Source: Neoceratodus forsteri
Taxonomy: Eukaryota > Chordata > Ceratodontiformes > Ceratodontidae
Assembly: GCA_016271365.2 (NCBI GenBank)
Contig: CM057459.1
Span: 816,847,001-816,911,000, forward strand
Length of the DNA stretch: 64,000 bases
Direction of reading: 5' to 3'
Shown here: positions 45,055 through 56,189 of the stretch, in pieces
Layout of the letters: the number at the start of each line of letters is the position of its first letter
Numbering within the stretch: the first letter of the stretch is position 1
Made by a program: the position numbers and the translations under genes
Notes under the pieces: model-generated
Told to the model about the DNA's origin: nothing
Seen by the model: only the letters and a program-made list of their open reading frames with translations
Database searches by the model: none

Positions 45055-45125
45055 GCAGTGGTTGGATTTCCACTTGCAATGCCAGAGAACTGGTTTCGGG
45101 AATGAGCCCAGGTCATCGGAAGGCC
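45055..45125 (+). repeat. Repeat family R2, copy 2
   Basis: Aligns with the complement of 3390-3475: 'cagtggttggatttccactt', 'gaactggtttcgggaatgag', 'ccc'. It is the only clear similarity between the two neighbourhoods. Confidence 0.4.
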
Positions 45126-45129
45126 ACCT

Positions 45130-46400
45130 AGGGGGAGAAGGATTGAGCATCCCTAGGACCTCTCTCTTTCTACTGGGTTGGGGGAGTCTCTGTGCTTGGT
45201 GCAGGACTGACACCTAGCAGAAGCTAGGTGCATCACCCTGAGCACTGATGCATAGTCAAGGCGGGCACTGGGGTAGGACAGATGCAGGCATCATTGCATG
45301 TCCTCACGCTAGCCTATAGGGACAATGATCCCTCCACACTGGATGTCTCTATGATGCCCTGCCCCAGGCTTTAATTAGCAACCTGGCCAAGGGCTCTCTC
45401 AACCAGTTACAGTCACGCAACACCAATACCTGTCATGGTGCCATGCCTCACTTCCTGGGGGGCAAGCCAGGAGTGATCAGGAGAGAGAGGGGCTCAATAA
45501 ATAGTGGAAGCCTTGGAGGTACTGTGACCAGGATGAAGCTCTTATGGATGGCAGGGAGGACAAAAAATGAGGTAAATATTAAAAAAAAAGAACTTACTGC
45601 ATGACTGGCAAGTGATCAGAGGGTAAACAGGAAAGGAAAGGGATAAGAAGGATATTCACTGGAGAAGTGAAAGTACTGTGGAAAAACTGAAAATTAGGAG
45701 CCCAAGAACCTTAGAAGACCAAGTCTGTAAGAATGTGCATATCAAGTTGCATCGGTAGATCATTTCACCTCCTGGTTCAAGGACAATGATCAGACCTTAT
45801 GGCTCTTATTTTTCTCAAGATCAAATGAAAGATCCATAAGATGGGCCTAGCAAGATGATATTGTTTTTATTATTAAAAACAAGATGCTCCTGATAGTCTT
45901 GAGGAACTGAGAACTTGAGAATAGTAAGGTGGGGCGTTACCCTGAAAGTGATTGTTAATCACCTTTCAAATACTCTCAGTTGATATTGCATTACTCCTCT
46001 AAGAAATTGTTATTCCATTTTTTACTTTACTCTAACCTAACTGACTAAGGCTGATAATAAATGTGGTAATATAGCTAATATAACCTTTGGATATAATAAC
46101 ACAGTAAATTGGATACAGCATGAACAAAGCTTGGGGAGATTACTGAAAGTTTATTGTCTTATCACATCTCAGGTCAATCTTTTAGAGATATCTAGATACC
46201 GTCTTTAGGTTTCCACTGTGATTGCTTGATATCTGGTTATTGTATCATATTCTTTATAGGGAGATACATCAGCCTAGTGTCCATAGTCTGATTTTCCCAG
46301 GTCACTTAAAGACAGATTATTTTATACTCTAATCACTCATAGTAAGTACAAAATGTTTACAAGAAGTGGGAAAGAATTAAGGAAAATCCCCATAAAACAA
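45130..46400. other. Unassigned sequence
   Basis: No gene or repeat recognised. The last few hundred bases before 46409 may be the 5' UTR of the third-type LINE, but I see no family signature. Confidence 0.4.
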
Positions 46401-46408
46401 ATATTTCT

Positions 46409-46470
46409 TTGACCTCAGAGGAATTAACAATAACCACATCCACTCAGGTGGAAAACTCTAAACCATTTAC
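46409..46470 (+). pseudogene. Element C ORF1 start, 5' exon-like piece split by hAT
   Basis: From ATG 46409 the plus strand reads 'TSEELTITTSTQVENSKPFT' and then hits the hAT at 46471. If the hAT and one copy of its duplication are set aside, the frame continues at 48091 as 'YAEVLTKL'. This continuity across the insertion supports 46409 as the ORF1 start and shows the hAT landed in coding sequence. No domain is visible in this short piece. Confidence 0.5.
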
Positions 46471-48082
46471 CAGGGCCCCTACTTTTCTGTGGCACAGTGG
46501 GACCAAGTTCTGCGGCAAGACTACCATTTGCCGTAGAACTTCTGCGGCGGTGGTTTGTAATTTCTGCGGAAGTTCTGCGGCACTAACAAACTACCACATC
46601 ACAGTGTCAGCTTGTCATCCTGACTTTACTTTCATGGCAGTAGTTATAGCAATCAGGATGGTGGAAAGTACAATAACACTAGTTCAAAAAATAACAGACA
46701 TAAAAATAATTGTATATCTAAAAAGGCAAAACAAATGTCTCTCACTAAAGGTCCTAGCCTGTTGCATAAATGACATATGCAGAGGGGATCTTATGTGATA
46801 AATAAGGTATTTCTATATGCATGTTATCTATCCTACTAATGAGGTTTCCACTGTCTATCACTTATTTATTTGTATGTGCTTTCTACACCACTCATGAGGT
46901 TCCCACTGTGTATCACTTATATATTTATATGCAATCTGTAACATACATACAAATATGCGTGTGTGTGTGTGTGTGTGTGGTGAGAGAGACAGAGATACTG
47001 TGTGTGTGTGTCTGTGTGTGTCTATGTGTGTCTATATATATATATATTTTTTTAATTTCCATGAACTTGCATCCTCATTCATACAGGTCCCATTGGAAAT
47101 GGAATAGAGGAGTTATTGCAAAACTCATTTTTCATGTCAACCTGCTTTCCCTGATACACTGCGTAACACCATCAGGCCATGACATGCATGTGAACCAATT
47201 GTGAGATAGAGCTCTTCGGCCCATCACAACACCATGTGACAGAACAGTGCACCATACCTTCCCAGGCTCTGAGCAGTGATGTGTTCCACCAATTCTTTTG
47301 CTGCCCAGCCAGCTCCCAGAGCTAATCTCTGAACCTGAGTTGCCGGCATGGAAACACAGCATGCTATCCTCTGGCCCAACAGCTGTCCCTGCACACAACA
47401 TTTCTCAATAACTTTTAGGTGATTCTATCAACCAATGACAATATGTAATCAATAACCTTGGCAAAAATGCGTACAGTGCAATTATTTATTTAACAGGTCT
47501 ATTCTTTCAACAGGTCTACACATATTATATTTCTCTTTTATGGGCATAATTACTTTATTTTTCTTAAAAATTTAGACAGTTAAATTAATTTTACCAGTTA
47601 TTCATTTTAGATAGCATCTCTATACCTTAAAGGCACAAACAGGTTTGTACAAAGTGAGGTATGGACTTAACAGGTCTATGCTATTGACAAGGTTTTGTTT
47701 AAGTTGGCCCTAGTGCAACAATGTAAGACTGAAAATTGTATTAGACTGTAGTGCAGGTTGAGAAAATATCACCATGCATGATGTGCTGTGCCATCGTCTC
47801 TGGCAGTGGGAGCTGTGGTAGATAAGTGACTGTTCATTTCTGTTGCAGAATGCATCCATTTCATTAGCTAATGTATGATGTTATAGCAATGATAACATCA
47901 CATTCTGAACATAAGGGGTTTTTTGGATATAAAAACAGGGGAAGGGAACCAGATTTTATGCATAAACAGAAATATTAATAAAAAATCAGCAAGAAGAGTG
48001 AATTCTGCTGCACTGCAGAAGTTCTGCAGTAGATTGCAAGTTCTGCTCGAAATTCTGCGGCCGCAGAATTCTACAGGCCTTG
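46471..48082. mobile_element. Non-autonomous hAT element with 8-bp target duplication CCATTTAC
   Basis: CCATTTAC at 46463-46470 is repeated exactly at 48083-48090. The left terminus CAGGGCCCCTACTTTTCTG matches the right terminus read inward, CAAGGCCTGTAGAATTCTG, at most positions. 'TTCTGCGG' words cluster near both ends (46509-46585 and 48000-48065). The right end includes AATTCTGCGGCCGCAGAATT, a perfect 20-bp palindrome. An 8-bp duplication with CA-G type ends defines hAT. No transposase is visible inside, so it relied on enzyme from another copy. It also holds a 2 x 53 bp tandem repeat (46826-46930) and a TG repeat. Confidence 0.9.
46950..47050 (+). repeat. Microsatellite: (TG)n and (TA)n
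   Basis: A run of TG repeats at about 46957-46980, a second TG-rich run at about 46997-47030, and '(ta)' then T-rich sequence to 47050. Ordinary simple repeat inside the hAT element. Confidence 0.9.
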
Positions 48083-49470
48083 CCATTTACATATGCTGAG
48101 GTGTTGACAAAGCTAATATGATGGTAGCCACCACTCCATCCCCATGTTGCTTGAGAGACAATAAAGATGAGGCACTGGACAAAACCATGGTGGATTTGAT
48201 TATAACCACTGAAAAATTACTTACCAAAAGGGAAGCATCCCTACCATCCTAGAACCAAAGCCTTGGTAAGATACCTAACTGTACCCAAACTCACAAGTCT
48301 AAAATGAAAGGCCAAAGAAAGTCTACATCTGACACCAGGACTATGGATGATCCCCAGAAAAATAACAAGAAGTGTAAGGGAAAAATGTGAAGGGAAAAAA
48401 GAAAAAAAAGATATACCTAGAAGTTACTGAGAAAGAAAGGATCACCAGATACTTTTCCTCAGTAACAAGCACAAAAACCCAAGACCCTCCTGAGCTCATA
48501 GTGGAAAAGGAACAGTCAGAGCAAGGAAAATTAGGGGTGGGCCACTAGAGATGAAAGTATAAACTCACAAATTGCAGTTTGCTGTACCCCCTAAAATATG
48601 GATACACATGTAACAAAGCTCAATTTGTTTAGCCCACTGGATATAGAAGCATAAGTGGATGAGCAGGAGGATGGAGATGGTGGGGAACACCAAACATCTA
48701 TCTTGTCTGGTTCACCTAATACAGTATTTGATAGAGTTGATACAGAGGCTGAAAATATTAATTTGGATGAAAAGTTCTTAGAACAGTGTCCTGACTAATC
48801 CAGATACTCAATAACAGCATTAGCCTATCTTACTATGACAAACATTGTGCTCTTGGAAGCATTTAATGACCTAAAACACAGGCTACATGTCCTCCATAAG
48901 TTAGTTAAAGAACAAGCTGATTGTATTGCTAAACTCACTGAACATCAGATTAAGCATCTACCCAGTAGACCTAGAAAATTATCATTTTCCACCACTGTAA
49001 TCCCAGATACACATAAAGGCCAAAAAAAAAAGCCAAAGGTGGCAGACACCACAAAAAAAGGAAAAGAATAGAAATAAAGCAGGAACGGAAAAGAAAAAAA
49101 AACATGTCCCCAGGGAAAAGAGGAGGTAAACTTACCCCTCAATAAAAAATGTAATATATCCCTCTCACAAAGGATAACTATACAAAAAAATGGGAACCAT
49201 TTACAGAATCAGAAAAAAGTAGAACTAGCTCAACAACAGCTTCAGGAAGAAAAGACCAAAAAAAATACAAAAAGAAGCATTTTAATGACAGATGGATATG
49301 AGAAATACATCAGCTCCCAAGCCAATTTATTAAGGGACTAGAAGAAACAAAGGATTTTGCTATACTTCAATCAGAAAACTTAATTATTACCTCAGGTGAG
49401 GAGGCAGTGGTCAGAATCACGGGAGTCTTTGTGAAAACATATGAGACCTCACAGTATTAACTGAGATTAT
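48083..49470 (+). pseudogene. Element C ORF1, basic coiled region
   Basis: Lys-rich sequence with several frames. 48835-49071 reads 'LLEAFNDLKHRLHVLHKLVKE', a heptad-like segment consistent with a coiled coil, followed by a basic tail ('KKKPKVADTTKKGKE'). Elsewhere there are many A-rich codons. Coiled coil plus basic RNA-binding tail is the usual ORF1 layout of L1- and I-like LINEs. No zinc knuckle or RRM is recognisable. Confidence 0.45.
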
Positions 49471-49476
49471 CTACAG

Positions 49477-50644
49477 CTGCGTTGCACTACATTTTTGATG
49501 GGAGGGCCTGACCGAAATCTTGAGGCAATGATGGGGGCCAGTGGCCTTGGGACATCTTTCATAGGTGTGGTTCACAGGTTTTCATAGGCGTGGTTCAAAC
49601 ATGACATTATCTTGCATGTTAATAGTAAATAAAATAAATCAAACAAACATGTTTCTTTGTGTGATTATTTATTGTTATTTAAGTAACAATCAAAATTAAT
49701 AAAAAATACAAAAACAAGCTAAATCACATGGGAAATGCAGAAATACATGTATGTACTGGTGCTTCATGACCCCCCTCCTACCACAACGTATGTACTCAGA
49801 TACTGCCAGGTCTATGAAATCACGAACACAGCCACAGACCAAGTGAATTGCTTTCAAACAATAAATTGACAGATGCAGACTGATATCACCTAACATCTCC
49901 AGTCAGCAGAACCCCCCCCCAATAGACCCATTGAAATCTTGCTCACTTTATTTTTGTGGTCTTACAACACTGGACATCTACGGTCAGCTCACTAACCTAC
50001 AATACATTTTGGGATAGTTTGCCTCGCGAATTAGGACCCCCCCCAGTGGATTCAGAGAAATGGCACTCACTTTATTTTTGCTCTTTTATATCTCCGGAGA
50101 TCTCCAACCATCTCACTGAAATTGCAACACATTTTGGCATACTACGCTCCACTAATCAGAACACCCACATCTCCAGTCAGCTTGTTTTTTGAAATTGTTG
50201 CTACAATTCCAGGTATCAAATCTCGGGACATGAGAATGATGTTTTGTGATACTACGCTCAGCAAATTACACAGACAACTTCCAGAAATTCACAACTCCCA
50301 AGAACGCTCACAACTACACTTACAACTTTCAGGAATGAGACTTAAAGGAGCCATGTTTTTTTTTTTTTCCGTCCATTAACAGAACATGTTTTTAACTGCT
50401 TTTTCAACAAAGCAAAAGTAGGGAGCTGTGAACTGATGTTGATGGTACTGGAAGAGATCTTGCCGCAATGATTAGCAGTCAATTTGCCATGATTTTCTCA
50501 ATGATTACCAAACAATTATAGGTACAATGGGTGCAATAGCAGTAACTAAAATAAAAAAGGGTCAACTGCCATATGACACTGTGGGCCACAAAAACCTCTT
50601 TGAGGGCTGCTGGAGGCCTGTGGGCTGTATGTTGTGCACCTCTG
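49477..50644. mobile_element. Non-autonomous hAT element with 8-bp target duplication ATCTACAG
   Basis: ATCTACAG at 49469-49476 is repeated exactly at 50645-50652. The right terminus read inward is CAGAGGTGCACAACATACAG, a well-known hAT end type ('CAG.GGTG..CAACAT'). The left terminus CTGCGTTGCACTACAT agrees at 11 of 16 positions. Inside are three ~125-bp tandem units (49906-50033, 50034-50159, 50160-50272) sharing 'ctcactttatttttg' and 'acattttg.gata'. No transposase seen. It interrupts element C ORF1. Confidence 0.85.
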
Positions 50645-50649
50645 ATCTA

Positions 50650-51300
50650 CAGTATCATCTCTAAGAAGCTAAATGTGAAATCCCTAATGTCAGAGAATTT
50701 CTAGGAACAGTACTTAGGGATACTTTGGACCTAGCACTCCCAGTATATATCCTGACCAAGGATATGGGACAGCTAAGTTAATTTGGTCAAGACAAAATAG
50801 AATGCATTGACTGGGGCTAGATGTTGATTCACCAGTTCTATGGTCAACAATAGTTTTTTTAAGGGGAAACTTGTGCAATAAGGGTCCTTTGGAATTTAAT
50901 GATTTTAAGCTAGCACTTGAGAAACTACAATGGAATTTCTCAATAGATAAGACACAAAATGTGAATTCTTCTAAGACACTTTCTATTTTTGTGGTGGAAC
51001 ATTTTCCAAATGAAAACAATGAGATGCTTAAATCTTTTATGATGTCAACAATTGATAGTATTTTAAGACACAAGTTTGAGGAAATTTAAATGTATTGTGT
51101 AAAAAGAATTGCCTCACTGAAGGAGGGCACTCAGATTGATCTTTGGATAGGAAAGGAGAGACTTGCACAGAAAATTAAAAGTAACTCATATAAATGGGAC
51201 ACAGCTAATATTTTGATAGTGGATTTGACTGAAAATATCCCAGAAGTAATTAAAATATGACTAGAACCACCAATCCTGAAAATTCAATTAATTCCACATT
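50650..51300 (+). pseudogene. Element C between ORF1 and ORF2
   Basis: The plus-strand frame 50871-51089 ('LEFNDFKLALEKLQWNFSID') is plausible ORF1 C-terminal sequence with amphipathic character, ending in a stop at about 51089. The rest to 51300 is a short spacer with no recognised motif. Orientation and position fit the LINE. Confidence 0.4.
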
Positions 51301-51308
51301 AAACTCAA

Positions 51309-52168
51309 GTGATATACAGTAGGTACTGCAAATATCTGATTTGGAATACCACTGGTCGCCCCCCAGAACTCTTCAACCCAGACTGGAGATCATTTGTTAG
51401 CAATCATGTGCTTTTGTTATTCCAGGAAACATGGGCAATGGATATGGTTAACATAACTTCTCAAGCAATCAAAACTAAAAAGTCTGGAAGACCCAATGGA
51501 GGCCTTGCTGTTTATGTGAAGATATGGAAAGAATTGAGCATTTTAGAGTTTAAAATCATAAACCAAAATTACATTCTAGCAGTTATACAATGGGAAGCCT
51601 CTATCCCCATAGTAACTAATATTCATTGTCCTTCTTCTATGCAATCAGAAGCACATATGGAATTTTGGCTAATTTAATCTTAGAATGTGGACAAATAAAA
51701 TACCCAACAGGTACAGTTTTGATTGCTGGAGATTTCAACTCTAGAATATCTAAATATAACTACTTGGAAATTCTCCAGGAACATGTTTATATGGGGAACC
51801 TGGAAAAGAGGTCAAGTAAAGATGAATATACTAATGAACAAGGGAAAAGAATGATTCATTATATTGAAAACAACCTTCTAATGTTGAATGGGAGATTGAA
51901 AGGGGAGAAGGAGGGAAATACTACCTGTTTTGCACCAAATGGACAAAGCATAATAGACTACATACTATGTGCTCCAGAAAATCATTGCTTTGTTAAGTCA
52001 TTCACTATTAATATGCACCCAGAAAGTGACCATGCTCCATTATGCCTCCAATTTGAATCTACAGAAATTAAGATAACAAATGAGGAAACACATTGCCCGT
52101 CTATATTTTTACAGTCTAAAGGAAAGAATAGGTTAGTACTATCTGAAAGAACATGGGACAATAGATGA
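51309..52168 (+). pseudogene. Element C endonuclease domain
   Basis: Two overlapping frames. 51309-51677 has 'YLIWNTTGRPPELFNPDW' (the WN..G start), 'LLLFQETWAMD' (catalytic Glu in QETW) and 'KSGRPNGGLAVYV'. 51626-52168 has 'TVLIAGDFNSRIS' (GDFN), 'NNLLMLNGRLKGE', 'QSIIDYILCAPEN' (S.IDYIL) and 'HPESDHAPLCL' (SDH). Key endonuclease residues are all visible, with one frameshift near 51650. After 52168 the linker has Lys-rich sequence and then the foldback insertion at 52513. Confidence 0.85.
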
Positions 52169-52512
52169 AGTTATTACAGAAATAAACCTGAATGTAATAC
52201 TTAATGCCAGTAATAACTCAGTGATTGCACAGCATATGGAAAAACATAATATTACAAATTCAGGAGGATATTAGAGAAAATAATATATATTGAAGATTCT
52301 AGAGCCCCATTAAAATAAACTCGGTTTGATTTAAATTATAAGAAAGAAAAAAAATATATACTGAGAAGACAAATCAAGGAAGTTAAAAAGAAACCTTCTA
52401 AAATGGCATTTAATGCTCTCAATAAATCTAGAAAACAATATAAAAAGTTAATAGAAAGAAAGAAACAGGAATATAAACAGAAATTGTGGAATGACATGTA
52501 TAACAAAGAGGA

Positions 52513-53088
52513 CAGTGTATGGGCAATAGTGAACAACAACAGTGTTGTTCACTTCGAGAGGATGTCATGACAACCGTTGAAACCTTGAGAGCAAAGCTTG
52601 AGAGGTTTTTGGGTGTCATGACACCTCGAGAAGTGAATGGCACTGTTGTTGTTCACTGTTGCCCATACACTGTCTTTTATAGTGTATGGGCAAAAGTAAA
52701 AAAAAAATAAAATTTGTGGATTTTTTGGGTCACACTGTGATGTTGGGGACCCCTCCCCACTGAGCCTTTGTCATTGACAACACTCATCTTACTCTGGGTC
52801 CACATTTTAAATTCAATAATTGGGCTCTGCTATATGCCGGCTAAGAATTGAACTAAAACGGCACTTACTTTTAAATTGGGATGCCCTCCAGTGCTGATGC
52901 TGAAGTGCTGCGGCCATTTTAACGACAAACAGAAGCACAACTTGCATATGTGCAAACGTGGCAAAGCTGTTGTACCATCGATGTGACGTACCAACAATGG
53001 TACAACAGCTAAATTATGTCACATCGATGGTACAACAACACTAGTAAATGATGGATTTTTAGTGATTATAGCATTCTACCATACACTG
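52513..53088. mobile_element. Palindrome-rich DNA element inserted in element C
   Basis: Terminal CAGTGTATGG (52513) pairs with CCATACACTG (53079-53088). Within it, 52511-52674 is itself a hairpin (GACAGTGTATGGGCAA, 'agtgaacaacaacagtg' and 'ttcacttc.gag' recur inverted, ending CCATACACTGTC). A second hairpin lies at 52965-53036: GTTGTACCATCGATGTGAC (52969-52987) pairs perfectly over 19 bp with 53018-53036, and AGCTGTTGTACCA with TGGTACAACAGCT over 13 bp. No clear target duplication and no coding region. Superfamily unknown. Confidence 0.7.
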
Positions 53089-53703
53089 TATTATTAAGAA
53101 CAATGACATGAAGAAATATTGACAGCTAGATGCAAAGGGAACCAGTGAAACCCAAACATCCTAGATATCTATATCCTGAAGGACACGTGAGTTCAACATT
53201 ACAAAACAATTTTCAATAAAGAAACACCATTAAGACTGCCTTATCCTATAGCAAATAAACTGGTAAATTTAAAATATTCCTCTATTAATATATCATATCT
53301 AGAAGTAGAAGATGCAATATTAAATTTGGCAAATAATAAAGCTCCAGGCCCAGATCAAATCCCTGTTGAAATGTATAAAAAGCATATGACATTGTGGGTC
53401 CTGCTACTTCCATCCTTTTTTAATATCTGTTTAGTACAAAGATTCATTTCAACATCCTGGACAAAAATATTGTAGTCCCCATTCATAAAAAGGGCAGCTT
53501 TTATAATCCAGGTAACTACAGACCTGTTAGCTTATTAGACATTAGATCCAAGATATTTACTAAAATCTTATTAAAGAGATTGAATCACTGGCTACAAACA
53601 GACTCCCCTCTTTCTATTTTTCAAGCAGATTTCCAGGCCAGTTTTTTCCACTACATATTATATATTTTATTTTGCTCATTTATGAGAAAAATATATATAG
53701 AAT

Positions 53704-53860
53704 AATACAAGGGGGAGTACATAATGAGAATTTAATGCATACCCAAGGGGTGGGATGCCACATAAACCCTAAGGGCAAAGACAGAGAGGTTTATCAAAGC
53801 ATCACACCTCAAGGGTGTATATTAAATTCTCGATCTGCACTCCCCCCATGTATTGTTTTA
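53704..53860. mobile_element. Small foldback element in element C
   Basis: Arms of about 48 bp: 'gggggagtacataatgagaa' and 'tttaatgcatacccaagggg' (53710-53756) pair with the complement of 'caagggtgtatattaaattc' and 'ctgcactccccc' (53803-53852). Inner 'ataaacc' pairs with 'ggtttat'. About 150 bp in all. No target duplication recognised. Confidence 0.7.
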
Positions 53861-54065
53861 TGTAATTGCTGGGGGATGTTTTTTCTCCATCCAAATTTAG
53901 TATAATAAATGCTATTTCAGTAAGGTCTTGTGTGTGATTTTTTTGTATTACATTTTACAGAAGAGCAACACATATATAAGTGATATCCTGGAAGTTTAAA
54001 ATATTGTGAAAACAAGTTTTTAAAGTTTTTATAGTATTTAGTTTATTTTTGTCTAGGTGTTCATT

Positions 54066-54127
54066 GTCATGTGATATGCAAATGAAGTTCAGATTTGTGA
54101 CTGCATTCATTTGCATATCGCCATGAC
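54066..54127. repeat. Hairpin around ATATGCAAATGAA
   Basis: GTCATG-GATATGCAAATGAA (54066-54086) pairs with TTCATTTGCATATC-CATGAC (54106-54127) with one or two mismatches and a loop of about 19 bases. Probably the end or core of another small non-autonomous transposon inserted beside the ones above. Confidence 0.65.
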
Positions 54128-54495
54128 AGCAAGGAAATAAAAGCTTGAAAAATGTAAATAAATACACTTTCAATCTGTGTTTTTTTGCAGGTTTTTTTGG
54201 TAATGGTATTCTCTCTTGTATCCAGGAAATGCTGGGGATTGACCACTGGTTTTGTGTGACCAGTGCAGCTGATTGAGTGCAAGTGGTGCAGAGCAGAAGC
54301 TGGGTCTGTGAAACTGTGAGATCCTAAACTGCTCAATAATGTCCCAAAAGTTTAGAGAATTTGTTGCTGCTTTTTACTTCTTTCAGCAATTTTTGTGACT
54401 GGTTCATTGTTCTGGTGATCTGTTTCTGTGGTTGCCATTTGATGGCACTGTGAGACCGAGAGATGACTTGTAGTGAATGAATGTGAGCAGGGCTC

Positions 54496-54565
54496 AGGAG
54501 AAGCTGGCACGTGTTCACCGTTATAACCCGTGGGTTATAATGGCAAATTACAACCAGCTTCTCCT
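54496..54565. repeat. Nested hairpin, arms AGGAGAAGCTGG
   Basis: AGGAGAAGCTGG (54496-54507) pairs perfectly with CCAGCTTCTCCT (54554-54565). Within the loop TTATAACCC pairs with GGGTTATAA (54521-54540, 2-base loop). The element C coding sequence resumes at about 54590. Confidence 0.75.
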
Positions 54566-55299
54566 ATAAAAAAACACTGCCCCCAGTTATTACATACAAA
54601 TTAGGAAAACTAAGTTCTTTGCACTTTTCATTGATTTCTCCTTCACATTTGATCCAGTAAACAGAATAATACTTCAGAATATTTTACTTAATAGAAAACT
54701 TAACATTGAATTTCCCATCCCCACACATTTATTATATACTAATTCAACCATTAGATATGATAATCAGGGAAATATAACAGATTTATTTAACTCTACATGT
54801 GGTGTAAAGCAAGGCTGACTCCTTGCTCCCACGTTATTTAATATTTACATGATTCATTACTACAGCTTGATATGCTGGAATCTCTTCTTCAGACAAAAAT
54901 AGCAAATGTTCCTTGCCCTATTTTACCTATGCAGACAATCTTGTTTTATTCTCTTTATCTAGCAAAGGCCTCCAGATTCATATAGATCAAATAGAGGGAA
55001 AATATAAAGTTTTAGATTTGAAAATAATCCTCAAGAAAACAAAAGTTATGATTTTTGGAAACAACAGAACCAAATTTAGTTTGAAGTTGCATAACAAAAA
55101 AAAACAGAAATAGTTAATGACTACAGTATATCTACCTTGGAATTAAGGTTACCTCAAATGACAACTGGAACTCCCATTGCAAACAACAATGCACAAAGGC
55201 AAAACACATTGATAACACCTTGATTTATTTAAATCACATGTATGGAGGCAACACTAACCTCACTGCTCTCTGAGCTGGGGAAGCTAAATTAAATTCCCT

Positions 55300-56130
55300 T
55301 TTATTTTATGGATCTGAAGTCTGGGGGTCACAAAAAACTCTGAACTTGGAGATCCCACTTCTTTTCTTCTATAAATCCATTTTACGAAGTATCTATATCC
55401 ACTTCATCAGTGATGGTAAGAGCCGAACTAGATAGTCTATATATTTGGAATAATTTTAATAGGGACATACTCATCTACATGCAATTTAAAGATACTTTAA
55501 AGAGGAAACCATTCTGGTCGGCACAGAAAGAAGACTTAGAGATCATAAAAACTCAGAAACAATCTACTTGATATAGTGCAAATAAAATTGTACATAGAAT
55601 CGAAGATTACCTACTGATTCCCTCAAACCCTCACTTGAAGAAATTGATAACCTTGGCCAGATTACGAATTATAACATCAAACTATAACTATTTTAATATA
55701 AATAGAAAAGATATATTATTGGAAAAATATTGCCCTTGTTTAAGGGGATTTCAAGAAACCATTAGTCACATCATCTTACAATGCCTATTATATAATAAAA
55801 GTAGGAACAATCTCCTGAAGGACTTTCTGACAAAGTATGCGTCTCTTAATTATGACCTTATTTTTCATCCTGCTGTATCCAAATACTGAAAAGGAATTGG
55901 AACCTATAGCAAAGTTCATCTCTTCAGTAACTACATGTAAATAGAAACTGAATGCTTAAGTCTTTCATAGTATGACACGTAATGAACTTGTAGAATTTGC
56001 ACGTCTAACTCCTATACATATTTATTGTGGTAAAGTGCTCTCTTGATGTGCTTTTAATGCATTTTATTCATTGTTTGTAAATGATTGTAATACCCTTTCT
56101 TTTTGGATGAACAATAAACTGATTTATTTT
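55300..56130 (+). pseudogene. Element C C-terminus with CCHC motif, 3' UTR
   Basis: The plus strand at 55635-55889 reads 'LITLARLRIITSNYNYFN' and then 'CPCLRGFQETISHIILQC', giving C-x-C...H-x4-C, the zinc-like motif at the C-terminus of I-, R1- and Vingi-like LINE proteins. A stop follows at 55889. The 3' UTR ends 'tgaacaataaactg' near 56115. The minus-strand sister at 60880-61140 has the same C-terminal motif. Confidence 0.75.
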
Positions 56131-56189
56131 GATTATAGTTGGTGTGATTATAAAATAATTTATAGTTATCTTTTACCTTTGTTACCAAG

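Larger units (their letters stand above)
53240..55110 (+). pseudogene. Element C reverse transcriptase, split by a foldback cluster
   Basis: From 53290 the plus strand reads 'YLEVEDAILNLANNKAPGPD' (fingers, KAPGPDxIP). After the foldback cluster (53690-54590) it continues 'ALFIDFSFTFDPVNR' near 54625 (domain A with both Asp), then 'CGVKQG' with a stop, 'LLAPTLFNIYM' (domain B) near 54800-54850. 54913-55113 has 'YADNLVLFSLS' (domain C; second Asp replaced by Asn) and 'KTKVMIFGNN'. The fold-back cluster separates the fingers from domain A. Inactive. Confidence 0.85.
46409..56130 (+). mobile_element. Third-type LINE, plus-strand copy (element C), multiply interrupted
   Basis: Plus-strand order: ORF1 (46409-46470, continued 48083-49470 and 50645-51090), endonuclease (51309-52168), reverse transcriptase (53240-55110), C-terminus with a CCHC motif (55300-55889), then a 3' UTR ending 'gatgaacaataaactg' near 56115. 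Three interruptions: hAT at 46471-48082, hAT at 49477-50644 and a foldback cluster at 52513-54600. The same LINE family occurs on the minus strand at 60696-64000 with a matching 3' end ('gctgaacaataaattg'). The clade is uncertain; the CCHC C-terminus recalls I- or Vingi-like LINEs. Confidence 0.8.
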
